Shown: positions 1 to 11,124 of the stretch, one piece after another
Position numbering within the stretch: the stretch's first letter is position 1
Layout of the letters: every line of letters starts with the position of its first letter
Assembly: GCF_902686445.1 (NCBI RefSeq)
Contig: NC_062223.1
Location: 42,192,998-42,256,997 of the forward strand
Reading direction: 5' to 3'
DNA: 64,000 nt
Source: Sciurus carolinensis
Taxonomy: Eukaryota; Chordata; Mammalia; Rodentia; Sciuridae
Notes under the pieces: generated by a model
Databases searched by the model: none
Told to the model about the DNA's origin: nothing
Seen by the model: the letters and a program-made list of their open reading frames with translations, nothing else
Made by a program: the position numbers and the translations under genes

Positions 1-665
1 TGTAATAGCATGATCAGTGGGTTCAGAAGTGTTAGCCTGGTCTTGCCATTAACCAAATTCTCTATTAACTTTTTTTCTAAAGATGTTAGTGCTTATTGAT
101 GGCCATTGCCAAATCCTTTATTTCATTCAGGTTTGCAAAATGCTGATTTTTCTCATCTATCATTCCTTCTGCATTTATTAAGTAGAATTATCCTACGAAG
201 AACTTTCCCTCATCAACTGTTAAGCAACCCCTTCAACTATTTGTGCAAGACAAAATAGATACACAGTCTTTTTCATTATCTTCTTTCAGAGTACTGAGCC
301 AATAGATGAGTTACCAATATTTTTTTCTTAGTATTTTTAAGAACTCATAGTGTAAAAAATATACTTAATGCATTTAAATCCACTGCTGTCAATATTTCTT
401 TGGGTGCCAAGTTGTCCCATCTTTGGCTAGTGAGAGCCCCTTCAAATGGGCCCCCGTGTCCTTTTGCCTTGACACCATTGGTATTTTATTCTTTCCTTGC
501 TGTCTGGTACAATATGATGGCCTGCATTTATCACGCATAATTCTTTTACCAGCGCCGTCATCAGTCCTAGGTCTTGATCCAGGTTCTTTAGCAACAGAGA
601 CAGAGGCAAAAACTTATATGCTCACACTAACTGGAAAGAGTGCAATCCCAGGGAAGCAAAGGATG
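1..665 (-). mobile_element. Old L1 (L1M-type) 3' region, antisense
   Basis: This AT-rich stretch reads like the antisense of the 3' part of an old mammalian L1. The landmark is at 421, ctttggctagtgagagcccc, which matches a second antisense copy at 47232 (ctttggcttttgggagctc); both continue with a cctgtgt-type block. The element is diverged and has no usable open frame. The left edge lies outside the window. The subfamily is not resolvable by eye. Confidence 0.45.
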
Positions 666-682
666 CATAAATAAATAAATAA
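666..682. repeat. (TAAA)n short tandem repeat
   Basis: About four ATAA/TAAA units just after the L1 remnant. Simple sequence, no further signal. Confidence 0.7.
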
Positions 683-2222
683 AGGCAGAGGAGGACATAA
701 CTAACTACAAAGGGATATGTTCCTCCCAGGCTATGGTGGCTTTGCAGTTAACAGTCAATTGTTTGGATGCTCAGGGCCTCTTGAGAGGAGTATGAAATGC
801 ACCTCAACCTGCCTGCCGTCTGCCATCTCACATGCCCTTACCTCCTCTGCCTTTCTGGGCACGTCTCTGGTTACAGCTGCAGGGAGATCAGAGTCTCCAC
901 ATAGCCAGTCCAACCAGTGTGTGGTCATGGTGGCCTCTCTTAATACTCACTGCTATGCATGGGGACCCCTCAGTGTGCACTATGGAAGTTGTGTGGGCTC
1001 AACTTTGCAACCAAGGTAACAGTGTGTTATTGTTAGGGTGACGTTGACCCAGAAAGTGGCAAATGGTTGGCTGTCATAGATCTGGGTAGTGCATTAACTA
1101 GATTTAGTATACCCACCCTTTCTGCTTCTCAGACTCTCAGACATGCTTCAATCCTGTCACTATATTCAGATTTCATAGGGACCAAATTGTCCACACTTCT
1201 TTCTATAAAGGGAAGGTGCAAATCCTGTTCTTTCAAGGGTGTGCCAGTTGCAATTTCTTCCAATGACCTGAAAAGATTTAGCAAGTGAAGCTACAGTTAC
1301 CAAGGCCACAGCTGGGCCCAGTGGTCAAAATTTATATTCATCATCTCACATCTCCACTGCCTATTTTATGTTTTCTAACTTCTGGTTCAGTAAATCCTTA
1401 CCATATACCCTGGTAAAATTATCCCTGCCTAGGTACCAAGACCTTGAATCCAACAGGATCTATGGCGATAGGAACAGGAAGCTAAACATTTGCACATCTG
1501 TATTGAGAGTGATAGTGAGAAGATCAATTCTGCTTTCACCACGTGGTTTCTGGACCCATACATTTTAGCACCACAAATTGGGTCTGGTTCAGTGAATGTA
1601 CCACACCTAGTATGGTGACCCAGCAAGATGTCCCTAAGCTGACTCTTTAGCTGTGACTTCATTAAGTCATCTCAGCTGGTTATCTCTGAGTGATGAGACT
1701 ATTGTATCCTGTGATTTTGAACACATATTTCAGACCTGGTTGGTAGTAAAATGTACTCTTTGGTCTGTACATATATTGAGTCAATATATTGGGTCTTCTG
1801 TTAACTCTTAGATGGTGGTGCTGGTGGAGGCATTGTAGGAAAAGGAAAAAACCTATATCTGGAATAGATGTTGATTCTGATGAGGAAGAAGAGCTTTCTA
1901 GTCCAAAGTGGAGGGGAGTAATATAATCTACTAGCCACCAAAGGTGAGCTGGTCACCCCAAAATGGTACCATATGGAGGACTCAGGCTCAGTCTCTGCTG
2001 TGGCATGTTGGACACTAAGCATCAAAGCTAGAGCAGCTTTGATAAAAAGAAGTTTTGGGCCTTCCCATCATGGCTACTTCGTTCATGGACCCACTTGGCA
2101 AGAACTACATAGGCCAAAGGGAGAGGCTAGCAAATATCAATTGGATGATTTGTGTCCACTCCTTTCACATAGCTCATTCACCAGGCCTTCTTTTTCTTGA
2201 TCTTATTCAGTGCTTTTCCAAC
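683..2222 (-). other. No gene seen; possible endogenous-retrovirus internal DNA
   Basis: No gene is recognisable in these 1.5 kb. Open frames are 60-100 codons and sit in conflicting frames. Since the stretch abuts an antisense MaLR LTR at 2223 and lies near an ERVL-like piece, it may be decayed ERVL/MaLR internal sequence on the minus strand. That is inference from position and composition, not from a recognised motif. Confidence 0.25.
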
Positions 2223-2618
2223 TGTCTTAGTCCATTCTGTGATGATATAACAAAATACCTGAAGCTGGATAATTTAAAAACAATAGAAGTTATTTGACTC
2301 ATGGTTCTGGAAGCAGGGAAGTCCAAGGGTATGGTTCTAGCACCTGATGAGGGGTATCGTGTTGCATAATCCCATGACAGAAGGCAGAAGGACAAGCATA
2401 TGTATGCGCTCATGAATGGGCGAGGTAGAGGAGGGTCCCAACTTTTTCCTTTCATAACTAACCCACTTTCTTGAGAATGGTTTTAATCTGGTCATAAGGA
2501 TGGTGCCCCATGACCAGATCACCTCTTGAAGGTCCCACCTGGTCCCACCTCTCAACTCTGTTGCATTGGGGATTGTTTTTAACACATGAATTTTGGGGAA
2601 CACATTTGAACCATAGCA
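2223..2618 (-). mobile_element. Solo MaLR LTR (MST/THE1-like), antisense
   Basis: The block starts TGTCTTAGTCC and ends ...ACCATAGCA, the reverse complement of a TG...CA-bounded MaLR LTR of about 396 bp. Diagnostic parts in this orientation are the early taacaaaatacctgaagctgg block, the catgaccagatcacctcttg block and the late acacatgaattttgggg block. These resemble the MST/THE1 branch of the ERVL-MaLR family. No internal region is attached, so it looks like a solo LTR left by recombination. Confidence 0.75.
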
Positions 2619-2992
2619 ACCACTATCTACCAATATTTAAGGGTCAACAGAATGGGTGACTCATCAGAGTGGAAGCCTGCACTCTATTATCACAGACCAA
2701 AAACCACATCTTATTATCAAGCAGGTATGACAGATAGGACCCAAACCCATAACATACGGTATTCCTCATGTACCTCTTCACCTGCTAGCTGGATAAGTCT
2801 TTGTGAAAAGGCCTGCTCAGGGACACTGCAAGTAGTATATGGATTGTGGTCTTTCTCCTTTTAGGCCCCTGACTAACAAATCAAGCCATTCACCACTGCC
2901 AAGGAGTCAGTATTCACACATTAAGCCAATGTACACTGGCAGCTCTGCCCACAGGGAGAATTTTCTGCCAACGCTATTTCTGGGGGCCACTT
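2619..2992. other. Unresolved stretch between LTR and L1
   Basis: Single-copy-looking DNA of 374 bp with no open frame of note and no recognised repeat. It may be a leftover of the same decayed ERV-rich cluster. Confidence 0.3.
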
Positions 2993-4461
2993 CTTTTTTC
3001 CCCCACTTTTATTTTTATATTGGTGCATTGTAGTTGTGCATAATAATGGAATTTGTTACATATTCTTTTTTGTGGGGGGATACCAGGGATCGAACTCAGG
3101 GGCACTCAACCACTGAGCCACATCCCCAGCCCTATTTGTATTTGACTTAGAGACAGGGTCTCACTGAGTTGCTTAGCACCTTGTGGTTAATGAGGCTGGC
3201 TTCAAACTCATGAACCTCCTGTCTCAGCCTTCTAAGCCGCTGGGATTACAGGTGTGCACCACTGTGCCAGGTATGTTACATATTCTTATGTGTACACAAT
3301 ATCACGATATAACAATATAATTTGACCAATATCACTACCCAGCACTCTTCCCCTTCCTCCCCCACCACCCCTTGTTCCCTTTCCTCTACTGATTTCCCTT
3401 TGATTTGCATGAGATCAGTCCCCACTTTTCCTATTTCCTCTCTTGCTCCTTCATGTGAGAGAAAACATATGTCCACTGACCTTCTGAATTTGAGTTATTT
3501 CACTTAACATAATGGTCTCTAATTCCATCCATTTTCCTGAAAACAACATAGTTTCATTTTTGTGGCTGAATAAAATTTCATTGTATATATAAACCACCTT
3601 TTATCTATTCATTTGTTGATGGACACCTAGCTAGCTCCATAGTCTGGCTATTGTGAATTGTGCTGCTATAAACATGGGAAATGCATGTATCACTGTGACT
3701 TTAATTCTACAGGATAAATACCGAGGAGTGGTATAGCTGGTTCATATGGTGGTTCCATGCCTAGTCTTTTAAGGAAACTCCATACTGATTTCCAAAAGGG
3801 TTGTACTAATTTACAATGCCACCAATGGTTTAAAAGTGTTCCATATCCTCTCCAGCATTTATTTGTTTGTATTCCTGATAGTTGCCATTCTGACTGGTGT
3901 GAGATGAAATCTCAGTGTAGTTTTGATTTGCATTTACCTAATTGCTAATTATGTTGAACATTTTTTAATATATTTATTGACCATTTATATTTCTTTTTGT
4001 GAGAAGTGTCTGTTTAATTTGTTTGCCTATTTATTGGGTTACTTTATTTTTTGGTGTAAAGTTTTTTGAGTTCTTTATAAATTCTAGATATTAATACTCT
4101 GTCAGAAGAGCAGATTGCAAAGGTTTTTCTCCCATCCAGTAGGTTCTTTGTTCACGTTCCTAATTATTTCCTTTGTTGTGCAGAAGCTTTTTAATTTTAT
4201 GTCATCCCATTTATTAATTCTTGGCATTATTTCCTGAGCCTTAGGGGTCCTATTAAAAAAAGACCTTGCCTGTGCCTATGTATTAAAGTGTTGGCCCTAT
4301 GTTTCTTCTAGGAGTTGCGTAGTTCTTGGTCTAATTTCTAGGTCTTTGATCCATTTTGAGTTGTTTTTCTTTTCTGTGTAGGTTGAGGATAAGGGTCTGG
4401 TTTCATTCTTCTACATATGGATAACCAGTTTTCTCTGGGGGCTACTTCTAAGGAGGAGTTT
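2993..4461 (-). mobile_element. L1 3' end, antisense (interrupted by a SINE)
   Basis: This is about 1.25 kb of L1 once the inserted SINE is removed. On the plus strand it runs from a T-rich left end through 3' UTR-like sequence into the antisense C-terminal part of ORF2, with the typical blocks around 3590-3680 (ttgttgatggacacctagct), 3890-3945 and 4405-4432. It is 5'-truncated, as most L1 insertions are, and carries many stops. It ends at the LTR that begins at 4462. Confidence 0.75.
3068..3273 (-). mobile_element. MEN-type dimeric SINE (B1-like + ID-like), antisense, with target duplication
   Basis: Read on the minus strand, a 7SL/B1-like half (gcctgtaatccca-type sequence near 3240-3260, diverged) is followed by an ID/tRNA-like half with ggggctggggatgtggctcag-type sequence near 3105-3135. 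The copy sits inside the antisense L1 and is flanked by a perfect 14-bp direct repeat, tgttacatattctt, at 3054-3067 and 3274-3287. That is a clean target-site duplication from L1-driven retroposition. Confidence 0.88.
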
Positions 4462-4889
4462 TGATGGTTTGGATATGAGATAGCTCCCAATAAGCTCATT
4501 TGATAAGAAATACAAGAATGGTCAGAGGTGAAATGATCAGATAGATCAATGGATCAATCAATTCATGGATTAATAATTTCAATAAATTACTGTGTAGTAA
4601 CTATGAGCAAGTGGGGCATGGCTAGTGGCAATAGATCAATGGGGCATGCCTTTGGGAAATTAGAATTTGTCCCAGGCTCCTCTCTTTGCTTCCTGGCTAC
4701 CACGATCTGAGCACCTTCCCTCTGCCATGCCCTTCTACCATGATGTTCTGCCTCACCTCAAGCCCAGAGCAATGGAGTCAGTTGATCATGAACTGAATCT
4801 CTGAAGCGGTAAACCAAAATAAACTCTTCCTCCTCTAAGTTGTTCTTGTCACATATTTTGGTCACAGTGACAAAAAGTTGACTATCACA
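4462..4889 (+). mobile_element. MaLR-like LTR, sense, sciurid-type family
   Basis: This TG...CA-bounded block of about 428 bp starts atggtttggatatgag and ends gttgactatcaca. It shares its layout with copies at 5966-6356 (antisense), 11936-12178 (antisense, deleted) and 15928-16339 (sense): a ttctgcctcacctcaagccc block, then aatggagt..., then aataaact near the 3' end as a candidate polyadenylation signal. It cuts off the L1 to its left. Confidence 0.75.
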
Positions 4890-5965
4890 GGGAATTTGAG
4901 TAATACTGTCCATTTTTGGCTGGAGTCCACATTCTATTAATGCCTCTAGAGCCCGATGTAATTCCTATTGGGTAAGCTCAGAGAGATGACAGTTTCAAGT
5001 GGGGCTCAGAGCAAAGGAGGACTCTCTGGCATGTCCAGGGAGTAGTACAAACTTCTCCACTACTCAGGATGTGTCCCAGCAGATCACTACATGTATACAT
5101 GTCACTACAAGTATCCCTGATAGATTATAATGATGTGGGGGTTTTAACAAACTATAGTAAGAGAGATACAACAGAGACCCGTAGGGTTCTATAGCAAGGT
5201 CATGCCTTGATTCTGGTGTGCTTTTGAGCCTTATCAGGGACTATATGCCTGACCATGGATGCCAACTGACCACACTGTACCAAAGATTTTCTTTCACTAT
5301 AATCTGGGATCCTGTGAATCATCAGGTTGTGTGGATATAGCAATAACCCACTGTATGATTTAAAAAAAATGCATTCAGAATTTGGACTGACCAGATATAG
5401 AAGGCACAAGTGAATGACATGAACAGGTGACCCAGACTCCTATGGTACCTACCTCTTTTCACTAATGCATCTCTCAACAGAGGAGCAATAGAAAAACTCT
5501 ATTTGATCTCCCTGCTACTAGGGATTTTAAAAATTCACCATATTGACAACCACACACCAGTGTCAGAGGTACCACAATTGGCCCAGCAGCTGTGCTGCAA
5601 TTTGGACTACCACCTGGTTAGAGTTACAGTGATCTACCACCATCCTCCACGATGTGTCTGGTTCTTGCAAAGGCCAGACAAGTGAATTTAACAGGGAGTG
5701 ATGAGAGCCACCATCCCTGCATGCTTTAAGTCTTTGAAAGAAGCACTACTCTGTAATTCTTCTTAGAATGAAGCATTGTTCCTGGTTTATTATCATGGTC
5801 AGGACTAAGGGTAGTTTCCACAGAGCCCTTCCAATCAAAATTACTTTTACCCTATAAACTGGGGAACCAATATTAAGGATCTGTTTCTATTAAGTATATT
5901 AATCCAAATTTTACATTCTAACCAGAGTTATAATTGAGAAACAGAGAAATAGAAAAGAAAGGGTG
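4890..5965 (-). mobile_element. ERVL-like internal (pol) fragment, antisense
   Basis: The minus strand of about 5510-5700 resembles the reverse-transcriptase start region of ERVL-class pol in conceptual translation, with frameshifts and stops. It is an old, broken copy that cannot encode a protein. Neighbouring parts (4890-5500, 5700-5965) show no independent landmark but are plausibly the same element. It is bounded by LTRs in opposite orientations, which appear to be later insertions rather than its own LTRs. Confidence 0.45.
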
Positions 5966-6356
5966 TGTTTTAGCCAACTTTACCATTGCTATATCCAAAA
6001 GACCAGAGAAGGACAATATAGGGGCTCACAGTTTCAGAGGTCTCAGTCCATAGACAGCCAACACCACTGATCATGGTGGAAGGATGAGGAGGAGGAAAGC
6101 AGCTCAGGGCACAGCCACCAGGAAGCAGAGAGAAATTTAGCTAGGTTAATCAGGGACCAAATATATATCCCAAAGGTCCATCCCCAATGACCCACATCCT
6201 CCAAACACACCCTACCTGCCTACAGTTACCACCCAGTGAATCCATCAGTAGGTTAATGCACTGATTAGATTAACACTTTCAATCATTTCACCTCTGAACT
6301 TTCTTGCATTGTGTCATACATGAACTTTTGAGGGATACCTTATCTAAATCATGACA
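5966..6356 (-). mobile_element. MaLR-like LTR, antisense, same family as 4462-4889
   Basis: Runs from tgttttagccaacttt to ...aaatcatgaca. Its reverse complement begins TGTCATGATTTAGAT and ends GGCTAAAACA, close to the 15928-16339 copy over its whole length, including the two blocks tggtaactgtaggcag and cctctgaaactgtgagc. Length of 391 bp is near full for this family. Confidence 0.8.
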
Positions 6357-6639
6357 GAGTGAATCCCTGGACCTTTTCCCCAGTGTATAGTTACCTTGGC
6401 AAATGACAACAGGTCATTTTGGGGAATGATAAAATTTGAGTTCATATAGTATTTCCAATTAAAATGCAAGATTATAGAGTCTTAACTCATTTGAATTTTT
6501 ACTTGTGTCTCTAGACTTTTGTTCTGAAAATCTCAGTGCATAATTACATTAACAAAGTAAATATTTGTAGATCTGATCATAGGTCAGCTTTTGACATAGG
6601 TTAGCTTCAAAATGACAGTAGCAATAGCACTACTCTTTG
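6357..6639. other. Unresolved AT-rich stretch
   Basis: No gene and no confident repeat. The first 100 bases may continue the ERVL-like internal DNA from the other side of the LTR, which would mean the LTR inserted into an existing ERVL copy. Confidence 0.3.
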
Positions 6640-7013
6640 CAGTAGGTTGTATCATTGCTCACTCACGTTTCGTACCAACCTCTGTGGAGGATTATACATC
6701 CCTGCCCTTTTGAACTTCAGCTATGTGACTTTCTTTGGCCAATAAAATGGGAGTGGATTAAGAATGATGTTGGTCATTTCTAGGAAGAAGGTTTAAGAGC
6801 CTGAGTATCTTTTCTCTCTGCCTCAGTGACTGACTTTAAATATTCCAGACAGAAGCTCTTACCCCAGCCTGGGTCATAGAGGGAAGACAGTATGGAGCTG
6901 AGTTGGGTGGGGCCCACATGCAATAAACAGACAGCTTAGGAGTTTGTTGAAGCCACCACGATTTGGGTCTATTTGTTGCTGCAACATAACACCATCCAGT
7001 CCATCCTGATTTA
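6640..7013 (+). mobile_element. MLT1-type MaLR LTR, sense
   Basis: Typical MLT1 order: tgactttctttggccaataaaatggg near 6727, a taagagcctgagtatc block, a cagcctgggtcatagaggg block at 6868, and the 3' block gaagccaccacgatttggg at 6950 followed by ttgctgcaacataac. About 370 bp, strongly diverged and so an ancient insertion. A second copy of the same type lies at 59895-60365. Confidence 0.65.
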
Positions 7014-7224
7014 TATACCAGTGAATGCAGTTTAAGATTTCTTCATGGTTCTTTTCATCCTTAGGATATATATGCCATTAAGATATGCTGTCAAAATACT
7101 ATTATATGGACTTGTTTGCAATAATTCTTCTTTGTGTGGCTAAATCTCACCACTTGATACATAGTTATTGTCATTTCTTTCTGTTTTTACAATTGTTATG
7201 AATTTCCTTTTCATCTTCATTTAA
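7014..7224. other. AT-rich DNA, nothing recognised
   Basis: No open frame or repeat signature could be supported between the MLT1 LTR and the L1 fragment. Confidence 0.5.
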
Positions 7225-8050
7225 TTTAATTTTGGATTTTAAAACATCTACATAGTCCAAAGTCAAAATCTATAACCAATTATGTGGAGTAAAGTCTGGG
7301 GTCCATGCCTACTCCTCAACCCTCATCCTTCCCTCTCCTTATATGTCTCTATTTTTATTGCTTTTTGGTTTATTCTTCCATTATTATCTTTTAGTAATAG
7401 AAGAAAATATATTTGTGTATTTATATACCCTTATTTCTTAAACAGTGACACACTTGAGACACTTTTCTGTATCTTGCCTTTCTTAGTTAATATCCTGTGA
7501 ATCATTTTACATAAGTATATAGAGATCTTTTGTATCCATTTGTATTTGGATACATCATCATTTATTCAACCAATCCCCGATTGATGGATATTTGAATTGT
7601 TTCTATATTTTTACTATTAACAATTACTTACAATGAACATTTTGTATATATGCCATTTGATCTTCTTCTCAGTTTATTTTTAAGAAGACTCATAGATGTG
7701 GGATTGCTGTGCCAGAGGTTAGATGAACTTATAATTTTTTGGTGGGGGGTTAGGTGGTCCAAGTTCCCCTCCACGAAGATTAAGTCTTTCTGCATCTCCA
7801 CCAGCAACTTCTGAGAAAATACAGAGAATACATCTTCCCAGTCTCATCCATAGAGTATGTTATCAGACTTTGGATATTTGTCAATCTGATAGGTGAGAAA
7901 TGACAACTCAATATGGTTTCAACTTGCAATTTTTACTGTTCATATTTTGACCAATGTTGGACTTCTCACCATATATTTAATGACATTTATATTCTGCCCA
8001 TTTTTCCATGGAGTTGTTAGGGGATTTCTTCTTAATGTCTAGAAGATCTT
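7225..8050 (-). mobile_element. Old L1 (L1M) ORF2/3' fragment, antisense
   Basis: Antisense L1 landmarks in order: cattattatcttttagtaatag, ttattcaaccaatccccgattgatgg at 7563, acaatgaacattttgtata, atgtgggattgctgtgccag at 7694, and gtcaatctgataggtgagaaatg at 7880. This is the common C-terminal ORF2 region of L1M elements, heavily mutated and without a long frame. Confidence 0.7.
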
Positions 8051-8357
8051 TTATCCAGAAGGAATATTAATCTTCAGTGTAGCTATAAAAGGTCCTTCAG
8101 AGAATACAAAGTGGCATGGCCCCTGTGCAAGGAAATGTAGGAACATCTAGCAAAATTACTAATGCGTCTTCTCTTTGACCCAGCAACCCACAGAGACGCC
8201 GGGCTTGACGTTGCTGAGCTGCTGAACCAGCAGCTGCCTACCCCAGGGCTTCTTGTTATGTGAGAAAAATCAGTCCTTGGACTTAGGGTAGTCAATGCTT
8301 TAGCTTGTTAGTTTTTGTTACATGTAGGGTTAGCATGTTAGTTTTGTTATATGTATT

Positions 8358-8358
<1 letters not shown>
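8051..8358. other. Unresolved stretch
   Basis: About 300 bp without a gene. It includes tctttgacccagcaaccc at 8173, reminiscent of a sense-strand L1 motif, but the context is too short to call an element. Confidence 0.3.
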
Positions 8359-8393
<35 letters not shown>

Positions 8394-8419
8394 TAAATAT
8401 ATATATATTCATATATATG
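8359..8419. repeat. (TA)n microsatellite with near-palindromic end
   Basis: About 15 AT units, then gaataaatatatatatattc (near-palindromic) and more AT. It can form cruciform or hairpin structures and is likely polymorphic. Confidence 0.9.
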
Positions 8420-8649
8420 TTTTTCTACATATCAAACAGTTGCAAATATTTCTCTCACTAGGCAGGTCAAGAACTTCTCTTCATTCTCTCCAGTCTGCAC
8501 CTGCATCTTTCTCCTCCTGATTCATCTCTTACATGGTCCTCCATCTTCCCCCCACCATAACGTTTTCCTTACCCACTGATTCAGCTACTAAAAGGTAGGT
8601 TCTGCATTCTCAAGTGGCTTCCCCAGTGTGCAGCAAAATAGTTCCTGGT
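8420..8649. other. Nothing recognised
   Basis: Pyrimidine-leaning single-copy DNA between the microsatellite and an LTR; no gene or repeat signature. Confidence 0.5.
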
Positions 8650-8977
8650 TGACAGAGTTTGAATATGTCCCTTAAAAGTTCATGTACTGGGAACATGGGA
8701 GGCAATAATCCTCATGATCCATTCAAGGATGGATGAATTAGTGGGTTATTGAGGAAGTGACTTTGTTATAAAAGCAAGCTTTTTCTGGTACTCCTGCTGT
8801 CTGACCTGTTATGTCCTGTGCCATATTATCATGAAGCAAGATGGTCCTTACCAGATGCCAGTGCCATGTGCTTGGACTTCCTAGCCTTCAGAACCATGAG
8901 CCGAATAAACCTCTTTCCTTTATAAATTACCCAATCCATGGTATTCAGTCGTAGCAACAGAAAACAGACTAAGATAC
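8650..8977 (+). mobile_element. MaLR LTR (MST-like), sense
   Basis: Starts tgacagagtttgaatatgtccc and ends acagactaagata. The 3' third is diagnostic: accagatgccagtgccatg at 8850, ccttcagaaccatgagccg at 8883, aataaacctctttcctttat at 8904 (containing AATAAA), then ttacccaatccatggtattc. About 328 bp, somewhat shortened in the middle compared with the usual LTR. Confidence 0.75.
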
Positions 8978-9354
8978 TAGAGAAGCAGAAAGAGAAGATA
9001 AGTGACTTCATTTTTTCCCCCTCTTTTCTCTTGGAACAAACTCACTGTGACTAGAAGGTAGATACCTTGTACTGGAAGCAGCATGGTTGCTATAACTGTA
9101 TGCTCCAGAGAGGTCCAAGGAAACCACAGAAAACTGAGGTATGTACAGGGGCCGGGCCCTGTCTAACCTCCTCCATCCGTGCCAGTCAGGGTCCCCTGGT
9201 TGTGTGTCTTCTTTAGCTACCACCCCCTTGGCCGTATAAATGGTGTATCTTCTGTCACTGACCTAGGGGGAGCTCACATATTTCAAGAGAGTCTTTGTTT
9301 CAGCTTATAGCTGTTTTTATCATTTTGTATGGAGGCTTCCAGATTCAGCACTAA
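8978..9354. other. No gene seen
   Basis: Includes a TATAAA-like string at 9234-9239 (cgtataaatgg), but nothing downstream supports a promoter. No repeat recognised. Confidence 0.45.
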
Positions 9355-9610
9355 AGTCTGTAGATTGTACCCTATAGAAACAAAAGTACCACTACCTAAA
9401 ACTTTATATTCTAGGATATTTACTGCAACATCATTCATAGTGCCAAAAAAGAAAAAAAGAAAAAGAAAAAGGAAAAAGAAAGAATGTGAATGTTTACCAA
9501 TATGTCCAATAAATTGTGGCATATTCAGACAAGGGGTCAGCTGGAGCTGGATCTATTGACCTGAAGTGATGGCAGAATATACTGCACTTCACAGCAGCTG
9601 TAGCGGAATG
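9355..9610 (+). mobile_element. Old L1 3' ORF2 fragment, sense
   Basis: The order ggatatttactgcaacatc - cattcatagtgcc - poly-purine - aatgtttaccaatatgtcc - aataaattgtggcatattcag matches the conserved L1 segment near the end of ORF2. The purine run has expanded inside it. Decayed copy. Confidence 0.6.
9445..9484. repeat. A/G-only purine tract
   Basis: Forty bases of A-rich purines (GAAAAA-type units) inside the L1 fragment. Confidence 0.85.
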
Positions 9611-9704
9611 AATACCGTGTTCTTTCTCTATTCCTCTCTATTTTTTAAGTGATTAAAAAGACTTCCTTTATGTTACAGATTTGCTTATGTTTTTGAATAT
9701 TTTG

Positions 9705-9853
9705 TGTTGGGCCTCAATTTATTCATGTGAAATTTGAGAATAACCATAGTTCTTCCTTTAAATGAGAATTAAATGAGTGACAAGAAGTGATATGGTGAAA
9801 ACACGGCCCTTCTTGTAATATGCGCTAATAAATATTTACTGTTATTATTTTAG
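9705..9853 (+). mobile_element. MIR SINE, sense
   Basis: Carries the MIR order: gcctcaatttattcatgtg (the tcagtttcctcatctgt block), aatgagaattaaatgagtgac, and the 3' end taatatgcgctaataaatatttactg. Ancient mammal-wide tRNA-derived SINE. Confidence 0.6.
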
Positions 9854-10159
9854 GTGAACATAGATAAACATGTAGAAAGGGTTTCTCAGACTATTAATAC
9901 GGATTATAGTACAGCAGAAGAGAAAGACGAAAAAGAAAGAAACTGATTTTTATTGCCAAATGGACATATTATTTAGGTAAAAATTAAAGTGAAAATGTGG
10001 AAAATAACTGTTTTATCTATAATATTACAATGAATATGGAAAAATTATATAGAAGTGTGAAAAAATTAAAATATTGATTCAGTTAGTTGACTGGAACTTG
10101 GGGAATTTTTTATCTTAGATTCTGTGGCTTTCCAACATTGCTTTTTCTAGCAACTATTT
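9854..10159. other. AT-rich DNA, no gene
   Basis: Parts around 9960-10080 have the look of L1 3' DNA but no firm landmark. Nothing else seen. Confidence 0.35.
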
Positions 10160-10225
10160 TAAAATAGGGCCCAGTATAGCTCCTGGCACATAGATGCTCA
10201 ATAAATGTCAGCTATTGCCATGATA
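10160..10225 (+). mobile_element. MIR/L2 3'-end fragment, sense
   Basis: ctcctggcacatagatgctc followed by aataaatgtcagctattgcc is the shared 3' end of MIR and L2. Only about 65 bp remain. Confidence 0.6.
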
Positions 10226-10509
10226 ATTTTATTTTGAGAACTGCTTCCCTAGCAGCTTCCTGTTCTTGGGCTTCCTCCAAACACCATGGCTCCTCACAGC
10301 GGCCTTATTGAACTCCTCTCTACCCACTGCACGGCTGCCTAATATACCTGTTTGCAGAGTTGGTTTGGTCCCCTGACACCAGCAGTAAGGAGCCACGGTG
10401 AGATGGGGAGAGTACCCTTAATGACTAGGGGGTTCCCAGGTGTGGGGAGGCAGGGGCCAGGGCTAGGAGACAACGCAGTGTTGGAAACAGCCTTGAGCTG
10501 AGGGAATGC
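10226..10509. other. GC-richer single-copy DNA, no gene
   Basis: No repeat or supported reading frame; local GC is higher than the neighbours. Confidence 0.45.
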
Positions 10510-10698
10510 AGGCACCTCCAGAACTTGAACAGGAAAAGGAATGTCCCCCTGGAACCTCCAGAAGCAACCCTAATACTACCTTGAGCCCCATACCACTCAT
10601 TTCAGACTTTTGACCTCCAGAACTGTAAGAGGATAAATTTGTGTTGTTTTAAGCCACAAATTCTGATAATCTGCAACATCACCAATAGGAAACGATTA
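10510..10698 (+). mobile_element. MLT1 LTR 3' part, sense
   Basis: The 3' half of an MLT1 LTR: tttgacctccagaactgtaag at 10609, ggataaatttgtgttgtttt at 10631, aagccacaaattctgataat at 10651. The 5' half is missing or too diverged. Confidence 0.65.
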
Positions 10699-10974
10699 CA
10701 GGAAACTTGGCTAAAATATCTCTTAATACCTTGGGCTTCCTGCATAATCCTATTTTGCATGACTAGAGCTGAATATCACATTGTTCTTTCTCTTTGAATT
10801 CCAGTGTGAACAAATCCTATCTCTTCTCAGGCAGATGGATGCCTTGTCTAGGCTAGGGCCAAGATTTCTGCTTAAAAAGGCAGCAGTTTAGCATGTTACA
10901 TATACATGAGTGACAAAAGCAAGAAGACTGAGAGGGAATATGCTAAAATACTAACAGTAGAAATACTAGCTTAT

Positions 10975-11115
10975 GGGACTGGGGCTGGGGCTCAATGGTG
11001 GAGCACTTGCCTGTGTGAGGCGCTGGGTTCGATTCTCAGCACCACATAAAAATAAATGAATAAAATAAAGTTATTGTGTGGCCTACAACTAAAAAAAAAA
11101 AAATTTTTTTTAAAA
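10975..11115 (+). mobile_element. ID-type tRNA-derived SINE, sense (older of a nested pair)
   Basis: Core ggggctggggctcaatggtg (box A region) and gctgggttcgattctcagc (box B region), then the sciurid-type extension accacataaaaataaatgaa...gtgtggcctacaact and an A/T-rich tail. The flanking duplication agaaatactagcttat is intact at 10959-10974; its right copy was later split by the second SINE. Confidence 0.9.
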
Positions 11116-11124
11116 AGAAATACT

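Noticed and set aside
9228..9245. TATA-box-like cgtataaatgg as a promoter
   Set aside because: No initiator, CpG island or transcript-like sequence nearby.
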